This document shows positions 52,489-60,380 of a DNA stretch of 64,000 bases, in pieces. The position numbers and the translations under genes are program-made. Origin of the DNA: JAUUSJ01 sp964439395 (GTDB lineage: Bacteria; Bacillota; Clostridia; Lachnospirales; Lachnospiraceae); assembly GCA_964439395.1 (NCBI GenBank), contig CAYTNV010000001.1:124001-188000 (forward strand), in the 5' to 3' direction. The first letter of the stretch is position 1; the number at the start of each line of letters is the position of its first letter. The notes beneath the pieces were generated by a model. It worked only from the letters and a program-made list of their open reading frames with translations. It ran no database searches and was not told the DNA's origin.

Positions 52489-53223
52489 TTATAATTTACT
52501 TATAATCTCTCTCTTATATTTTAAAAATGTCTCTGTCAAATAAAAATCATCTGGACGAGGTTTTTTCTCTTCTATCACAATCTCATGTTTAATTTCCCCG
52601 GGAGACCCATTTAAAATATAAATACGGTCGGAGAGAAGAATCGCCTCATCGATATCATGTGTGATAAAGAGCGTTGCCAAGTCAATCTTTGTCATAATAT
52701 CCAAATACCATTTATGAATGGTAGATTTTGTCAGAGTGTCGAGTGCGCTAAAAGGCTCGTCTAAGAGTGCCACTCCGTTTGAGGAGAGATAGGTGCGAAG
52801 AAGAGCAGCGCGCTGTCTCATACCGCCAGATAGCTGACAAGGATATTGATACTGTGTCCCTTCTAGTCCAAACTGCTCAAAGAGTGGGCTGGCCTTTTTT
52901 CGGGCATCCTCTTTTTTCACCCCTTTTAAAACAAGAGGTAAAGAGACATTGTCGATAATTTTTTTGTGGGCGAAGAGCAGATCTTTTTGTAGCATATAGC
53001 TCACTTGACCAGGATGAGAGGTTACATCCTCTCCTTTTAGAAGAACTCTCCCTGTATCTGGTGTAGTAAGTCCAGATAAAACATGAAATAATGTCGTTTT
53101 TCCAGAACCACTGACGCCAAGCAGACAGACAAGCTCCCCTTGCTTTAATTCGATATTGATATTTTGAATAATCGTTCGTCCACTGTATTTTTTAGAAATA
53201 TTTTCTGCTTTTAAAACTGTCAT
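52489..53223 (-). CDS. thiZ: ABC transporter ATP-binding protein for thiamine precursor (ThiZ)
   Basis: A 244-residue ATPase of the nitrate/sulfonate/taurine importer class. Walker A is GVSGSGKTT, Q-loop SYMLQKDLLFAH, signature LSGGMRQRAALLRTYL, Walker B GVALLDEPFSALD, and FITHDIDEAILLSDRI. It is the last gene of the riboswitch-controlled operon, 10 bases after thiY. It energises the ThiX permease for uptake of a hydroxymethylpyrimidine-type precursor. Confidence 0.88.
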   Translation of the reverse strand: MTVLKAENISKKYSGRTIIQNINIELKQGELVCLLGVSGSGKTTLFHVLSGLTTPDTGRVLLKGEDVTSHPGQVSYMLQKDLLFAHKKIIDNVSLPLVLKGVKKEDARKKASPLFEQFGLEGTQYQYPCQLSGGMRQRAALLRTYLSSNGVALLDEPFSALDTLTKSTIHKWYLDIMTKIDLATLFITHDIDEAILLSDRIYILNGSPGEIKHEIVIEEKKPRPDDFYLTETFLKYKREIISKL

Positions 53224-53233
53224 TTTCTCATCT

Positions 53234-54284
53234 CTATTCTAGATAATCGTTGGAATATCCTTTTCCAGTTAAATCCATATTAGTGAGTTTATTTTCATAG
53301 AGCCATTTATAAAAGTCATCCCATCTTTTAGAGTCGATTACACCCCAGGAAGAAGCGTCGTCGATATATTTCTCAGATAAGTATTTTTGACTCTCGTAAA
53401 CTAAATCTTTAGAGCCCTCGAGAGAATGGGTATCATCTCCAGCAATTAATATATCAGCGGCCTCGTTAGGATTTTCGGCGGCGTACTCGTATCCTTTTTT
53501 TGTGGCAGATAAAAATGCCTTGGCAATATCTGGAGATCCTTCTAAGAACTGATTGCTTGCGATAATAACTGGTGTGTAGTAGTCAAATACAGGATTTATA
53601 TCACGAAATGCCCAGTAGTCACAGTCTATATTTTCTATTTTAGAATTGATACCACTCCATCCGTAAAATACCCAGACAGCGTCCGTCTGCTTTGCAGCGA
53701 GGGCCGCAGGCTCATCCGTGATATCATTTGGAATTAACTTAATTTTGGAGTAATCTCCTCCGTCTGAGGTTACTACATTTTCAAGCATGGCAAGCTCAAT
53801 TGGGGATTCCCATGTAGAATAGGTTTTTCCAGTTAATCCCTTTGGAGAGTCGATACCATCCCCAGCTCTTGATAAAATACCAGAAGTATTATGTTGAATG
53901 ACTGTCGCCACCGCAGTAATTGGAAGGGGATCGTCAGAGTCAAGGGAAGCTGCCATTGTATCTTGTGCTTCGATGGCAAACTGGGCTTGGTTAGCGGCAC
54001 ACATTGTTGCAGCTCCATTTTCAGGCGGCTGTACAATTTCTACATCAAGGCCAGCGTCCTCGTAGTATCCGAGAGATTTGGCTGCGTAGATGCCAGTATG
54101 GTTTGTGTTTGGTGTCCAGTCAAGACAAAATGTGATTTTAGTAAGCTCTTTATTTTCTGTGGAATTGTTATTATCGTTTTTTGAGCTTATGTCAGAGGAG
54201 TTACTTCCGCAAGCTACAAGGGAAACTGTCATACAAGCACTGAAAAAGAGAGCAGTTATTTTTTTAAAATTGAATTTTTTCATA
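53234..54284 (-). CDS. thiY: Pyrimidine-precursor binding lipoprotein (ThiY)
   Basis: A 350-residue periplasmic-binding-type protein of the NMT1/ThiY family. The N-terminal signal ends in VSLVACGS, a lipobox, so it is a lipoprotein. The mature part starts ITFCLDWTPNTNHTGIYAAKSLGYYEDAGLDVEIVQPPENGA, the hallmark of ThiY, which binds formylaminopyrimidine or HMP. The start at 54284 is behind AAGGA; an upstream in-frame ATG lacks signal-peptide logic. Location in a TPP-riboswitch operon supports the role. Confidence 0.9.
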
Positions 54285-54417
54285 AAATCCTTCTTTCTTA
54301 ATTTTAGCGTCTTTAAATTTTCATAGTTAAAACTAGAGGTCACTTAAAATTCTAATAAGCCGAAGTAGACAAGTCTAGACTACTTGGGTAGATTCATTTA
54401 AGCAGTTATAAGTTATA

Positions 54418-55212
54418 TTAAGATTCCTTTGCTTCTTTTTCCACACGAACCCAAGGCATAGAAATATCGCGAAGAATATTGACAAACAACATAAGAAGAA
54501 GGCTGATGATAACGATAAAAATAATAACAGCGAACATTTTATCAAATGCGTATGCCTTCTTTACTCGTGTCATATAAACACCGAGTCCTTCAAATCCTCC
54601 TAGCCATTCAGAGATAACTGCACCGACTACTGCGTAGGATGCAGATATCTTTAATCCCGAGAAGAAATGTGACATGGCGGATGGAAGCTTTACGTGGGTA
54701 AATATTTGCAATATACTTGCTCCCATGGCGCGCATCAAATCTATAGAATCGCGGTCCACACTCTTATATCCGTCCAATAATCCAACTGTAATCGGGAAAA
54801 ATGTTGTTATGACAACGAGAGTAATCTTTGGTGCCATGCCAAATCCCATCCACAGTACTAAAATCGGAGCGATGGCTATTGTTGGAATTGTCTGTGTGAT
54901 AACCATAATCGGATAGAAAGCTTGATTTAAAACTAAAAAGTGATCCATTAAGGTTGCTGTGATAAAAGCGAGAAGGACACCGATACAAAGTCCATAAAAG
55001 GCTTCTAGCAAAGTAACCTTTCCGTGTGCCAAAATGATTGGAAAGTCATTGATGAGTGCTTTTATGACATCTACCGGAGAAGGCAGCATATAAGCTGGAA
55101 CTGCTCCAGATTGACATAAGAGAAACCAACCAATTAAGATGGCAAAAAGAGCAATAGCGGCAGGAATCTTATTTATGATGTTTTGTAACTTTTTTGTCAA
55201 TTGTGAGTACAT
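54418..55212 (-). CDS. thiX: ABC transporter permease for thiamine precursor (ThiX)
   Basis: A 264-residue permease with about six membrane segments; the EAA-type loop reads DLMRAMGASILQIFTHVKLPSAMSHFFSGLKIS. It overlaps the upstream Thiamine_BP gene by 44 bases. AAGGAG abuts the ATG at 55212 with no spacer, so initiation at the in-frame TTG five codons in (55200) is quite possible. A 133-base gap separates it from thiY, with no terminator that I can see. Confidence 0.88.
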   Translation of the reverse strand: MYSQLTKKLQNIINKIPAAIALFAILIGWFLLCQSGAVPAYMLPSPVDVIKALINDFPIILAHGKVTLLEAFYGLCIGVLLAFITATLMDHFLVLNQAFYPIMVITQTIPTIAIAPILVLWMGFGMAPKITLVVITTFFPITVGLLDGYKSVDRDSIDLMRAMGASILQIFTHVKLPSAMSHFFSGLKISASYAVVGAVISEWLGGFEGLGVYMTRVKKAYAFDKMFAVIIFIVIISLLLMLFVNILRDISMPWVRVEKEAKES

Positions 55213-55465
55213 CTCCTTCTGCTTTATAAGAAATCTTTACATAAGTATTCATTGCCTTGCAGCCTGCCTTTGCAGCTACAATCTGACAATTTTTTACGAT
55301 TTCCATTAATTCGTCATAATCTCCCTCGATAGAAGTCTCACAAGGTCCAACATAATAGCTAAGACCAGTGGATTTAATATAGTCGATTACTTCGTCGACG
55401 ATGCGAACTACTTCATCGTCATCTAATACGGTTGGTAAAACTTGGATTGCTACGCTTGCGTTCAT
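55169..55465 (-). CDS. Thiamine-binding (Thiamine_BP/MTH1187/YkoF-like) protein
   Basis: A 98-residue protein: ASVAIQVLPTV at the start, STGLSYYVGPCETSIEGDYDELMEIVKNC in the middle. This is the ferredoxin-like MTH1187/YkoF fold known to bind thiamine or its HMP part. First gene of the operon behind the third TPP riboswitch and overlapping the permease gene, so it probably captures the incoming pyrimidine or thiamine in the cytoplasm. AGGAGG lies before the ATG. Confidence 0.85.
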   Translation of the reverse strand: MNASVAIQVLPTVLDDDEVVRIVDEVIDYIKSTGLSYYVGPCETSIEGDYDELMEIVKNCQIVAAKAGCKAMNTYVKISYKAEGDVLTIDKKVTKHHK

Positions 55466-55640
55466 TTTTTATTCCTCCTAAAATGTAATAAATTTATCAT
55501 AAAACTCAACTGATTCATTATAAACAAATAAAGAGAACTCAATTCAATTTTATGAGTTGCTCATAATATGAGCATAAGTTTCATGTAATAATAATGTGAA
55601 TAACATCATTGGGTTTTATTCAAAAATAAGGGAGAGGGAA

Positions 55641-55674
55641 AAAGAAAAGCATTCACAGAGTATATGAATGCTTT
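55641..55674 (-). terminator. Riboswitch-controlled terminator before the uptake operon
   Basis: AAAGCATTCA (55646-55655) and TGAATGCTTT (55665-55674) form a 10-bp stem; the minus strand continues CTTTTCTTTTT. Confidence 0.85.
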
Positions 55675-55694
55675 GATAATTTATATTTAGAAAA

Positions 55695-55778
55695 CATTCC
55701 CTACACTGGCATTACCCAACAGGTTAAAAGGGTCTAAGTATTATCTTACTCTCAGCTTGACGCTCCCCTAGCTTTGAT
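55695..55778 (-). ncRNA. TPP riboswitch of the precursor-uptake operon
   Basis: The minus strand shows GGGGAGCGTC, GCTGAGAGTAAG, TTAACCTGTTGGGTAATGCC and GTGTAGGGAA. CCTGTTGGGTAATGCCA differs slightly from the usual CCTGATNTGGATAATGCCA but keeps the TPP-contact positions. A terminator follows at once. Confidence 0.93.
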
Positions 55779-55789
55779 TTGACGTATTT

Positions 55790-56150
55790 AGTATACTCTA
55801 TAAAAGGAAAAAATGCAATGGTTTTTGGAGAGGAAACGCCATCCGTCAGAAGATTATTCTTTCCCTTTCCAACACGTTGCGTTCTCGCCATTTTTCGCTA
55901 CTCCGCCTATTTATGAGGTTCATCGCAAACTCACTTCGTTCAGACACGCTCAGAACCTCAAAGCTTCCGTAGCGAAAAGCAGCTCCACTCCACTATCGTT
56001 GGAAAGGGAAAGAATAATCTTCTGACGGATGGCTGTGTACTGGCGAAACATTAGGGAATATCTTATTGTTCTGCCAGTACACAGCCGAGAGAGCAAGCAG
56101 ATATCTGCTTGCTCTCTCGGCGTCTGCTCTCACTGTTTCAAAACCTATAC
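55790..56150. repeat. Dispersed structured repeat, full copy at 55.8 kb with extra hairpins
   Basis: The outer arms (55838-55873 and 55998-56033) are a perfect 36-bp inverted repeat. Inside are TTTTCGCTAC/GTAGCGAAAA (55892-55901, 55969-55978) and GAGGTTC/GAACCTC (55915-55921, 55953-55959). Next come a 14-bp hairpin (56031-56044 with 56073-56086) and a perfect 36-bp palindrome (56085-56120), then the shared tail GTCTGCTCTCACTGTTTC at 56122. No gene lies between 55466 and 56360 apart from the riboswitch leader. Confidence 0.85.
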
Positions 56151-56285
56151 TCTAAAGAGCATACTACATACTATCCCTTGCGGGTGAAAATAGCTTACTC
56201 TGTTTCACAAAGTATGAGTTTAGAAAAATATAAAGAAAGTAAAACAAAAATAACAAGGATGAGAGAAAAATGAAGGTAAAACTAT

Positions 56286-56297
56286 CCCCCTAGGGGG
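56286..56297. promoter_or_regulatory. Candidate CsoR operator
   Basis: CCCCCTAGGGGG, a perfect 12-bp GC palindrome in AT-rich DNA, in the sequence TATCCCCCTAGGGGGCT. CsoR/RcnR-family repressors bind G/C-tract palindromes of this style. It is 63 bases before the methyltransferase start, and a CsoR gene follows that gene. Confidence 0.6.
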
Positions 56298-56360
56298 CTT
56301 GTGGGAGAAAATGGGTTTCGATATGATAAAAACAAAAAAGTTTTAGGGGAGATATATAAA

Positions 56361-57140
56361 ATGAATACAGTACAAAAATTAGAAAATAGACAGAAAAAAA
56401 TAAGTAATATTATTATGCGGGATGCAAAAAAAGAAAAAATTGTAAATTACTGGGGAAAACGAAGCGACAGTTTTTTAGAGCAAAGAAGAGCAGAATTACA
56501 TAGTCCATTGGCAGAGCGTTGGATGGACGAGATTTGTAAATATCTTCCACAGAAAAGGGGATTAAATATATTGGACGTAGGATGTGGGGCTGGATTTTTT
56601 TCTATTTTACTGGCGAAAGAGGGGCATAAAGTAGTTGGAATAGATTTGACAAAAGAGATGATAGAGCAATCAAAAATTTTGGCGAGGGAAGAGAGAACAG
56701 ATGGGTGTTTTCTAGTTATGGATGCTGAGAAATTAGAGTTTCAGGCGGGAAGATTTGACGTAGTAATTTCTAGAAATCTTACTTGGACTTTGCCAAATCC
56801 GAAGAAGGCGTATCGAGAATGGTTTCGTGTGCTAAAAAAAGGTGGAATACTCTTAAATTTTGACGGAAACTATGGTGAAAATGATGTATCAGATACTTCT
56901 ATCTTGCCGGAAAATCACGCACACCATATGTTAGGTGATGAAATGATGAGAGAATGTGAGAAGATGAAAAAGCAGCTTTCTATTAGTTCAGTACAGAGAC
57001 CAGCGTGGGATATGTCTGTTCTTAGTCAGATTGGATTTAAAAAATTTTCGATAGATTTCGATGTCAGTGAGAGAATATATATTGAGAAAGATGAGTTTTA
57101 TAACCCGGTTCCATTGTTTTGTGTTAGTGCGATAAAATAA
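56361..57140 (+). CDS. Class I SAM-dependent methyltransferase
   Basis: A 259-residue Rossmann methyltransferase. Motif I is ILDVGCGAGFFSILLAKEGHKVVGIDLT, a post-I acidic residue precedes KEMIEQSK, and DVVISRNLTWTLPNPKKAYREWFRVLKKGGILLNFDG gives motifs II and III. The N-terminal KEKIVNYWGKRSDSF resembles small-molecule methyltransferases found near metal-uptake genes. The ATG at 56361 follows GGGGAGAT; the frame is open 60 bases further up, but that start would lie next to the GC palindrome. Substrate unknown; metal-dependent control through CsoR is my inference. Confidence 0.85.
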   Translation: MNTVQKLENRQKKISNIIMRDAKKEKIVNYWGKRSDSFLEQRRAELHSPLAERWMDEICKYLPQKRGLNILDVGCGAGFFSILLAKEGHKVVGIDLTKEMIEQSKILAREERTDGCFLVMDAEKLEFQAGRFDVVISRNLTWTLPNPKKAYREWFRVLKKGGILLNFDGNYGENDVSDTSILPENHAHHMLGDEMMRECEKMKKQLSISSVQRPAWDMSVLSQIGFKKFSIDFDVSERIYIEKDEFYNPVPLFCVSAIK

Positions 57141-57389
57141 AATTTTTTCTATAGAGTAATCCTGATGTAAGAGATAACCTAATTTAATAAAAAGGAAAAT
57201 GGATATAACTTTCTTACTTTAATGTGTCAGAGCTTGAATCGAAAAAATTTTTATGCTAAAATGAAAGGCAAAAGTTTAGTATACTAGTAAAATAAATAAG
57301 AAACCTTGTATTAATTAGGTGGTACAAAAATATAGTGATTTGAATACAGTATGATATAAAATGGACAGATACGTATTTTGGAGGAAAAA

Positions 57390-57845
57390 ATGAGAGATAC
57401 AAAATCAGCTATAGATAAGATAGAAAAAAGGAAAACAATGCCACATACCCATGCGACAGAGGAGAAAACAGTGTATTTTCATTCTCATGAGGAGACAAAG
57501 GAAGCGGGATATGGTCATGAGGATAAAGAGGAGAATCATTCTCATAAAGAAGAGTATGCATATCTTCATTCACATGGACATGTTCACTCTCATACTCACA
57601 CGAAGGCAGTTTTAAATAGAATGTCTCGGATTATTGGCCATATGGAAGCAATTAAGAAAATGGTGGAGGATGGAAGAGACTGTGCGGAGGTTCTCGTCCA
57701 AATATCAGCAGTGCGCTCTGCATTGAATGGTGTGGGAAAGGTTATTTTGAAAGACCATATCGATCATTGCATTGTGGATGCAGTAAGAGAAAATGATGTG
57801 GAAACGATAGAGGAATTAAAAAAGGCGATTGATAAGTTTTTATAA
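57390..57845 (+). CDS. csoR: CsoR/RcnR-family metal-sensing repressor with His-rich N-terminal extension
   Basis: A 151-residue protein. The C-terminal 78 residues are a CsoR-type four-helix repressor: LNRMSRIIGHMEAIKKMVEDGRDCAEVLVQISAVRSALNGVGKVIL. Cys98, His123 and Cys127 keep the 25- and 4-residue spacing of the copper-binding Cys-His-Cys set of CsoR. Ahead of it is an unusual extension of about 70 residues with 13 His between positions 19 and 70 (HSHGHVHSHTHT). GGAGG lies 6 bases before this ATG. The CCCCCTAGGGGG upstream of the methyltransferase is a likely operator. No copper ATPase is nearby. Confidence 0.9.
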   Translation: MRDTKSAIDKIEKRKTMPHTHATEEKTVYFHSHEETKEAGYGHEDKEENHSHKEEYAYLHSHGHVHSHTHTKAVLNRMSRIIGHMEAIKKMVEDGRDCAEVLVQISAVRSALNGVGKVILKDHIDHCIVDAVRENDVETIEELKKAIDKFL

Positions 57846-57942
57846 TTGTTTCTTGTGAACTAAGTTTTAACCAATTTTTAGTGAGAGGGTTTTGTGGCAG
57901 TAAAAAATTATAATTTGTATGGAATACTTGGAGGTGTATAGT

Positions 57943-58122
57943 ATGGTAAAGACAGCTTGTGAATATTGTGCAAATTTTGTTTATGATGAGGATGATGAGT
58001 CATATTATTGTGACGTCAATTTGGATGAGGACGAGATGTATCGTTTTATGAGTAGTTCCTATAAGGAATGTCCGTATTATCGCTCAGGAGATGAGTATAA
58101 AGTTGTTCGTCATCAGATGTAA
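57943..58122 (+). CDS. Small Cys-rich protein (DUF6472-like)
   Basis: A 59-residue acidic protein: TACEYCANFVYDEDDESYYCDVNLDEDEMYRFM, then KECPYYRSGDEYKVVRHQM. Four Cys in a CxxC...C...C arrangement suggest a metal or zinc site. It matches a short conserved hypothetical family of Clostridia. The ATG at 57943 is behind a strong GGAGGTG; an upstream in-frame ATG has none. It follows the CsoR gene by about 100 bases and may share its transcript. Function unknown. Confidence 0.75.
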   Translation: MVKTACEYCANFVYDEDDESYYCDVNLDEDEMYRFMSSSYKECPYYRSGDEYKVVRHQM

Positions 58123-58177
58123 TTTCATTAATTGAAAAAATATATAGTATTTTATATCTTTTGGGAATAGGCTTTTT

Positions 58178-58220
58178 GGAATTTTCGGCGTCTGCTCTCA
58201 CTGTTTCATAAAGTATATAT
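58178..58220. repeat. Remnant of the dispersed structured repeat
   Basis: GTCTGCTCTCACTGTTTC (58190-58207), identical to the tail at 47531 and 56122, followed by ATAAAGTATAT. The stem-forming body is absent. Confidence 0.75.
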
Positions 58221-58250
58221 TTTTTTAGAGAATAGAGAGAAGTTCAACTC

Positions 58251-58279
58251 TTGACACATTTACTATAGTCTGCTAATAT
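58251..58279 (+). promoter_or_regulatory. Promoter of ilvC
   Basis: TTGACA (58251-58256) and TAATAT (58274-58279), spacer 17 bp; expected start near 58286, giving a 200-nt leader. Confidence 0.65.
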
Positions 58280-58299
58280 AATAAATTGAAACAGAAAAG

Positions 58300-58338
58300 A
58301 TGGCATTTTTTGTAATAAAAGAGCTTATCTTGTTTTAA
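58300..58338 (+). CDS. Possible ilvC leader peptide
   Basis: A 12-codon frame, MAFFVIKELILF, near the start of the ilvC transcript. Five of its 12 residues are Val, Ile or Leu, as expected for attenuation by branched-chain amino acids. The ribosome site is weak and the downstream terminator-like hairpin (about 58396-58425) is poor, so this is a suggestion. Confidence 0.3.
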   Translation: MAFFVIKELILF

Positions 58339-58485
58339 GCATGTTGAAAGATCTAATTTGCATAGTAGAGGGCAGACTATAAAGGAGAGAAAATAGAAGA
58401 GATTTTCGCGCTATCTGTTTTTTCTACGATACAAAGTCAGCATACTTTAAAGTTAATATAATTTTTTATTTAGGAGGAAACTAAA

Positions 58486-59499
58486 ATGGCTAATATTTTT
58501 TATCAACAAGATTGTGATCTTTCTTTATTAGAAGGAAAGACAATTGCTATCATCGGTTATGGTAGCCAGGGACATGCACATGCATTAAACTTAAAAGATT
58601 CTGGATGTGATGTAATCATCGGATTATATGAGGGAAGTAAATCTTGGGCAAAAGCTGAGGCTCAGGGACTTACAGTTTATACAGCAGCAGAGGCTGCAAA
58701 GAAAGCTGATATCATCATGATCTTAATTAACGATGAGAAACAGGCTCAGTTATACAAAGAATCCATCGAACCAAACTTAGAGGAAGGCAATATGTTAATG
58801 TTTGCTCATGGTTTCAATATTCATTTTGGACAGATCGTACCACCTAAATATGTTGACGTTACTATGGTAGCTCCAAAAGGACCTGGACATACAGTAAGAA
58901 GCGAGTTCCAGGTTGGAAAAGGTGTTCCTTGTTTAGTAGCTGTTGAGCAGGATGCTACAGGAAAAGCACAGGATATCGCTTTAGCTTACGCTTTAGGTAT
59001 CGGTGGAGCAAGAGCTGGTGTTCTTGAGACAACATTTAGAACAGAGACAGAGACAGACCTCTTTGGTGAGCAGGCAGTACTTTGCGGTGGTGTTTGTGCG
59101 TTGATGCAGGCTGGATTTGAGACATTATGTGAAGCTGGATATGATCCAAGAAATGCTTATTTTGAGTGTATCCATGAGATGAAATTAATTGTTGACTTAA
59201 TCTACCAGTCAGGCTTCGCTGGAATGAGATATTCTATTTCAAATACAGCTGAGTATGGTGATTATATTACAGGACCTAAGATTATCACAGAAGATACTAA
59301 GAAAGCTATGAAGAAAATCCTTTCTGATATCCAGGATGGTTCTTTTGCAAAAGAGTTCTTATTAGATATGTCCGCAGGTGGACAGGCTCACTTCAAAGCT
59401 ATGAGAAAGCTTGCAGCAGAGCAGCCTCATGAGAAAGTTGGAGAAGAGATTCGTAAACTTTATAGCTGGAGTGATGAGGATAAGTTGATCAATAACTAA
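58486..59499 (+). CDS. ilvC: Ketol-acid reductoisomerase
   Basis: A 337-residue class I enzyme of valine, leucine and isoleucine synthesis; converts acetolactate to dihydroxyisovalerate with NAD(P)H. Motifs: IAIIGYGSQGHAHALNLKDSG, MVAPKGPGHTVRSEFQVGKGVPCLVAV, ETDLFGEQAVLCGG, and the metal-binding KLIVDLIYQSGFAGMRYSISNTAEYGD. Codon choice is cleaner and more biased than in its neighbours, suggesting high expression. It is alone, with AGGAGG at the start and a terminator after the stop. Confidence 0.97.
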   Translation: MANIFYQQDCDLSLLEGKTIAIIGYGSQGHAHALNLKDSGCDVIIGLYEGSKSWAKAEAQGLTVYTAAEAAKKADIIMILINDEKQAQLYKESIEPNLEEGNMLMFAHGFNIHFGQIVPPKYVDVTMVAPKGPGHTVRSEFQVGKGVPCLVAVEQDATGKAQDIALAYALGIGGARAGVLETTFRTETETDLFGEQAVLCGGVCALMQAGFETLCEAGYDPRNAYFECIHEMKLIVDLIYQSGFAGMRYSISNTAEYGDYITGPKIITEDTKKAMKKILSDIQDGSFAKEFLLDMSAGGQAHFKAMRKLAAEQPHEKVGEEIRKLYSWSDEDKLINN

Positions 59500-59522
59500 T
59501 CTATAGTTCTTGCAATAATTCG

Positions 59523-59557
59523 GCCCTATATAGTGTTTGCTATATAGGGCTTTTTTT
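59523..59557 (+). terminator. Terminator after ilvC
   Basis: GCCCTATATAG (59523-59533) and CTATATAGGGC (59540-59550), then seven Ts. Confidence 0.93.
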
Positions 59558-59670
59558 GCTATAATCAGTTTAGATTAATAGGATGGAGATAGGATATCGG
59601 TGTTTTTTTAGAGCAAGGGAAAAATATATCGTATTAGTTGAAGCTTAAAGTTGAGAAAGGAAGTGTGATT

Positions 59671-60351
59671 ATGCCACCGATTAGTAATGATTGGCAGGAA
59701 TATTTAAAAGAAGAGTATAAAAAGCCTTATTATAGAGAACTATATAAAACAGTGATGAAAGAATATAATGAGAGACAAATTTTCCCAGTACCTGATGATT
59801 TGTTTACTGCATTTCATTTGACTCCATTAAAAGAGGTGAAGGTTGTGATTTTAGGACAAGATCCATATCATAACGTAGGGCAGGCGCATGGACTTTGTTT
59901 TTCTGTAAAGCCAGAGGTTGACATACCACCTTCTTTACAAAATATTTATCAGGAGCTTCATGACGATTTGGGATGTGAAATTCCCAATAACGGATATTTG
60001 ATTAAATGGGCAAAACAAGGTGTTTTAATGTTAAATACAGTGCTCACTGTTCGTGCACATCAGGCAAATTCTCATAGAGGAATCGGCTGGGAGCAGTTTA
60101 CCGATGCATGTATTAAGATTTTGAATGAGCAAGATAGACCAATTGTATTTTTACTATGGGGGCGTCCGGCACAAAATAAAAAATCTATGCTTCATAATCC
60201 AAAGCATCTTATTTTAGAGGCGCCACATCCAAGTCCACTCTCTGCATATAGAGGTTTTTTTGGATGTAGGCATTTTAGTCAGACCAATGCATTTCTAGAA
60301 AAGAATGGGCTGACACCGATAGACTGGCAAATTCAAAACGTAGCTAAGTAA
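59671..60351 (+). CDS. ung: Uracil-DNA glycosylase
   Basis: A 226-residue family-1 UDG that removes uracil from DNA. The water-activating motif GQDPYHNVGQAHGLCFSV and the DNA-inserting loop HPSPLSAYRGFFGCRHF are complete, and GVLMLNTVLTVR is the uracil pocket strand. The ATG at 59671 follows AAAGGAAG; an earlier TTG at 59638 is open but unlikely. It precedes pepD by 30 bases, so the two may be cotranscribed. Confidence 0.96.
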   Translation: MPPISNDWQEYLKEEYKKPYYRELYKTVMKEYNERQIFPVPDDLFTAFHLTPLKEVKVVILGQDPYHNVGQAHGLCFSVKPEVDIPPSLQNIYQELHDDLGCEIPNNGYLIKWAKQGVLMLNTVLTVRAHQANSHRGIGWEQFTDACIKILNEQDRPIVFLLWGRPAQNKKSMLHNPKHLILEAPHPSPLSAYRGFFGCRHFSQTNAFLEKNGLTPIDWQIQNVAK

Positions 60352-60380
60352 GGTAAAAATAGATAGAGAGGAAGACAGAT

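Noticed and set aside
58140..58485. T-box leader upstream of ilvC
   Set aside because: I looked for the AGGGTGGNACCGCG antiterminator motif and specifier-loop features and found none.
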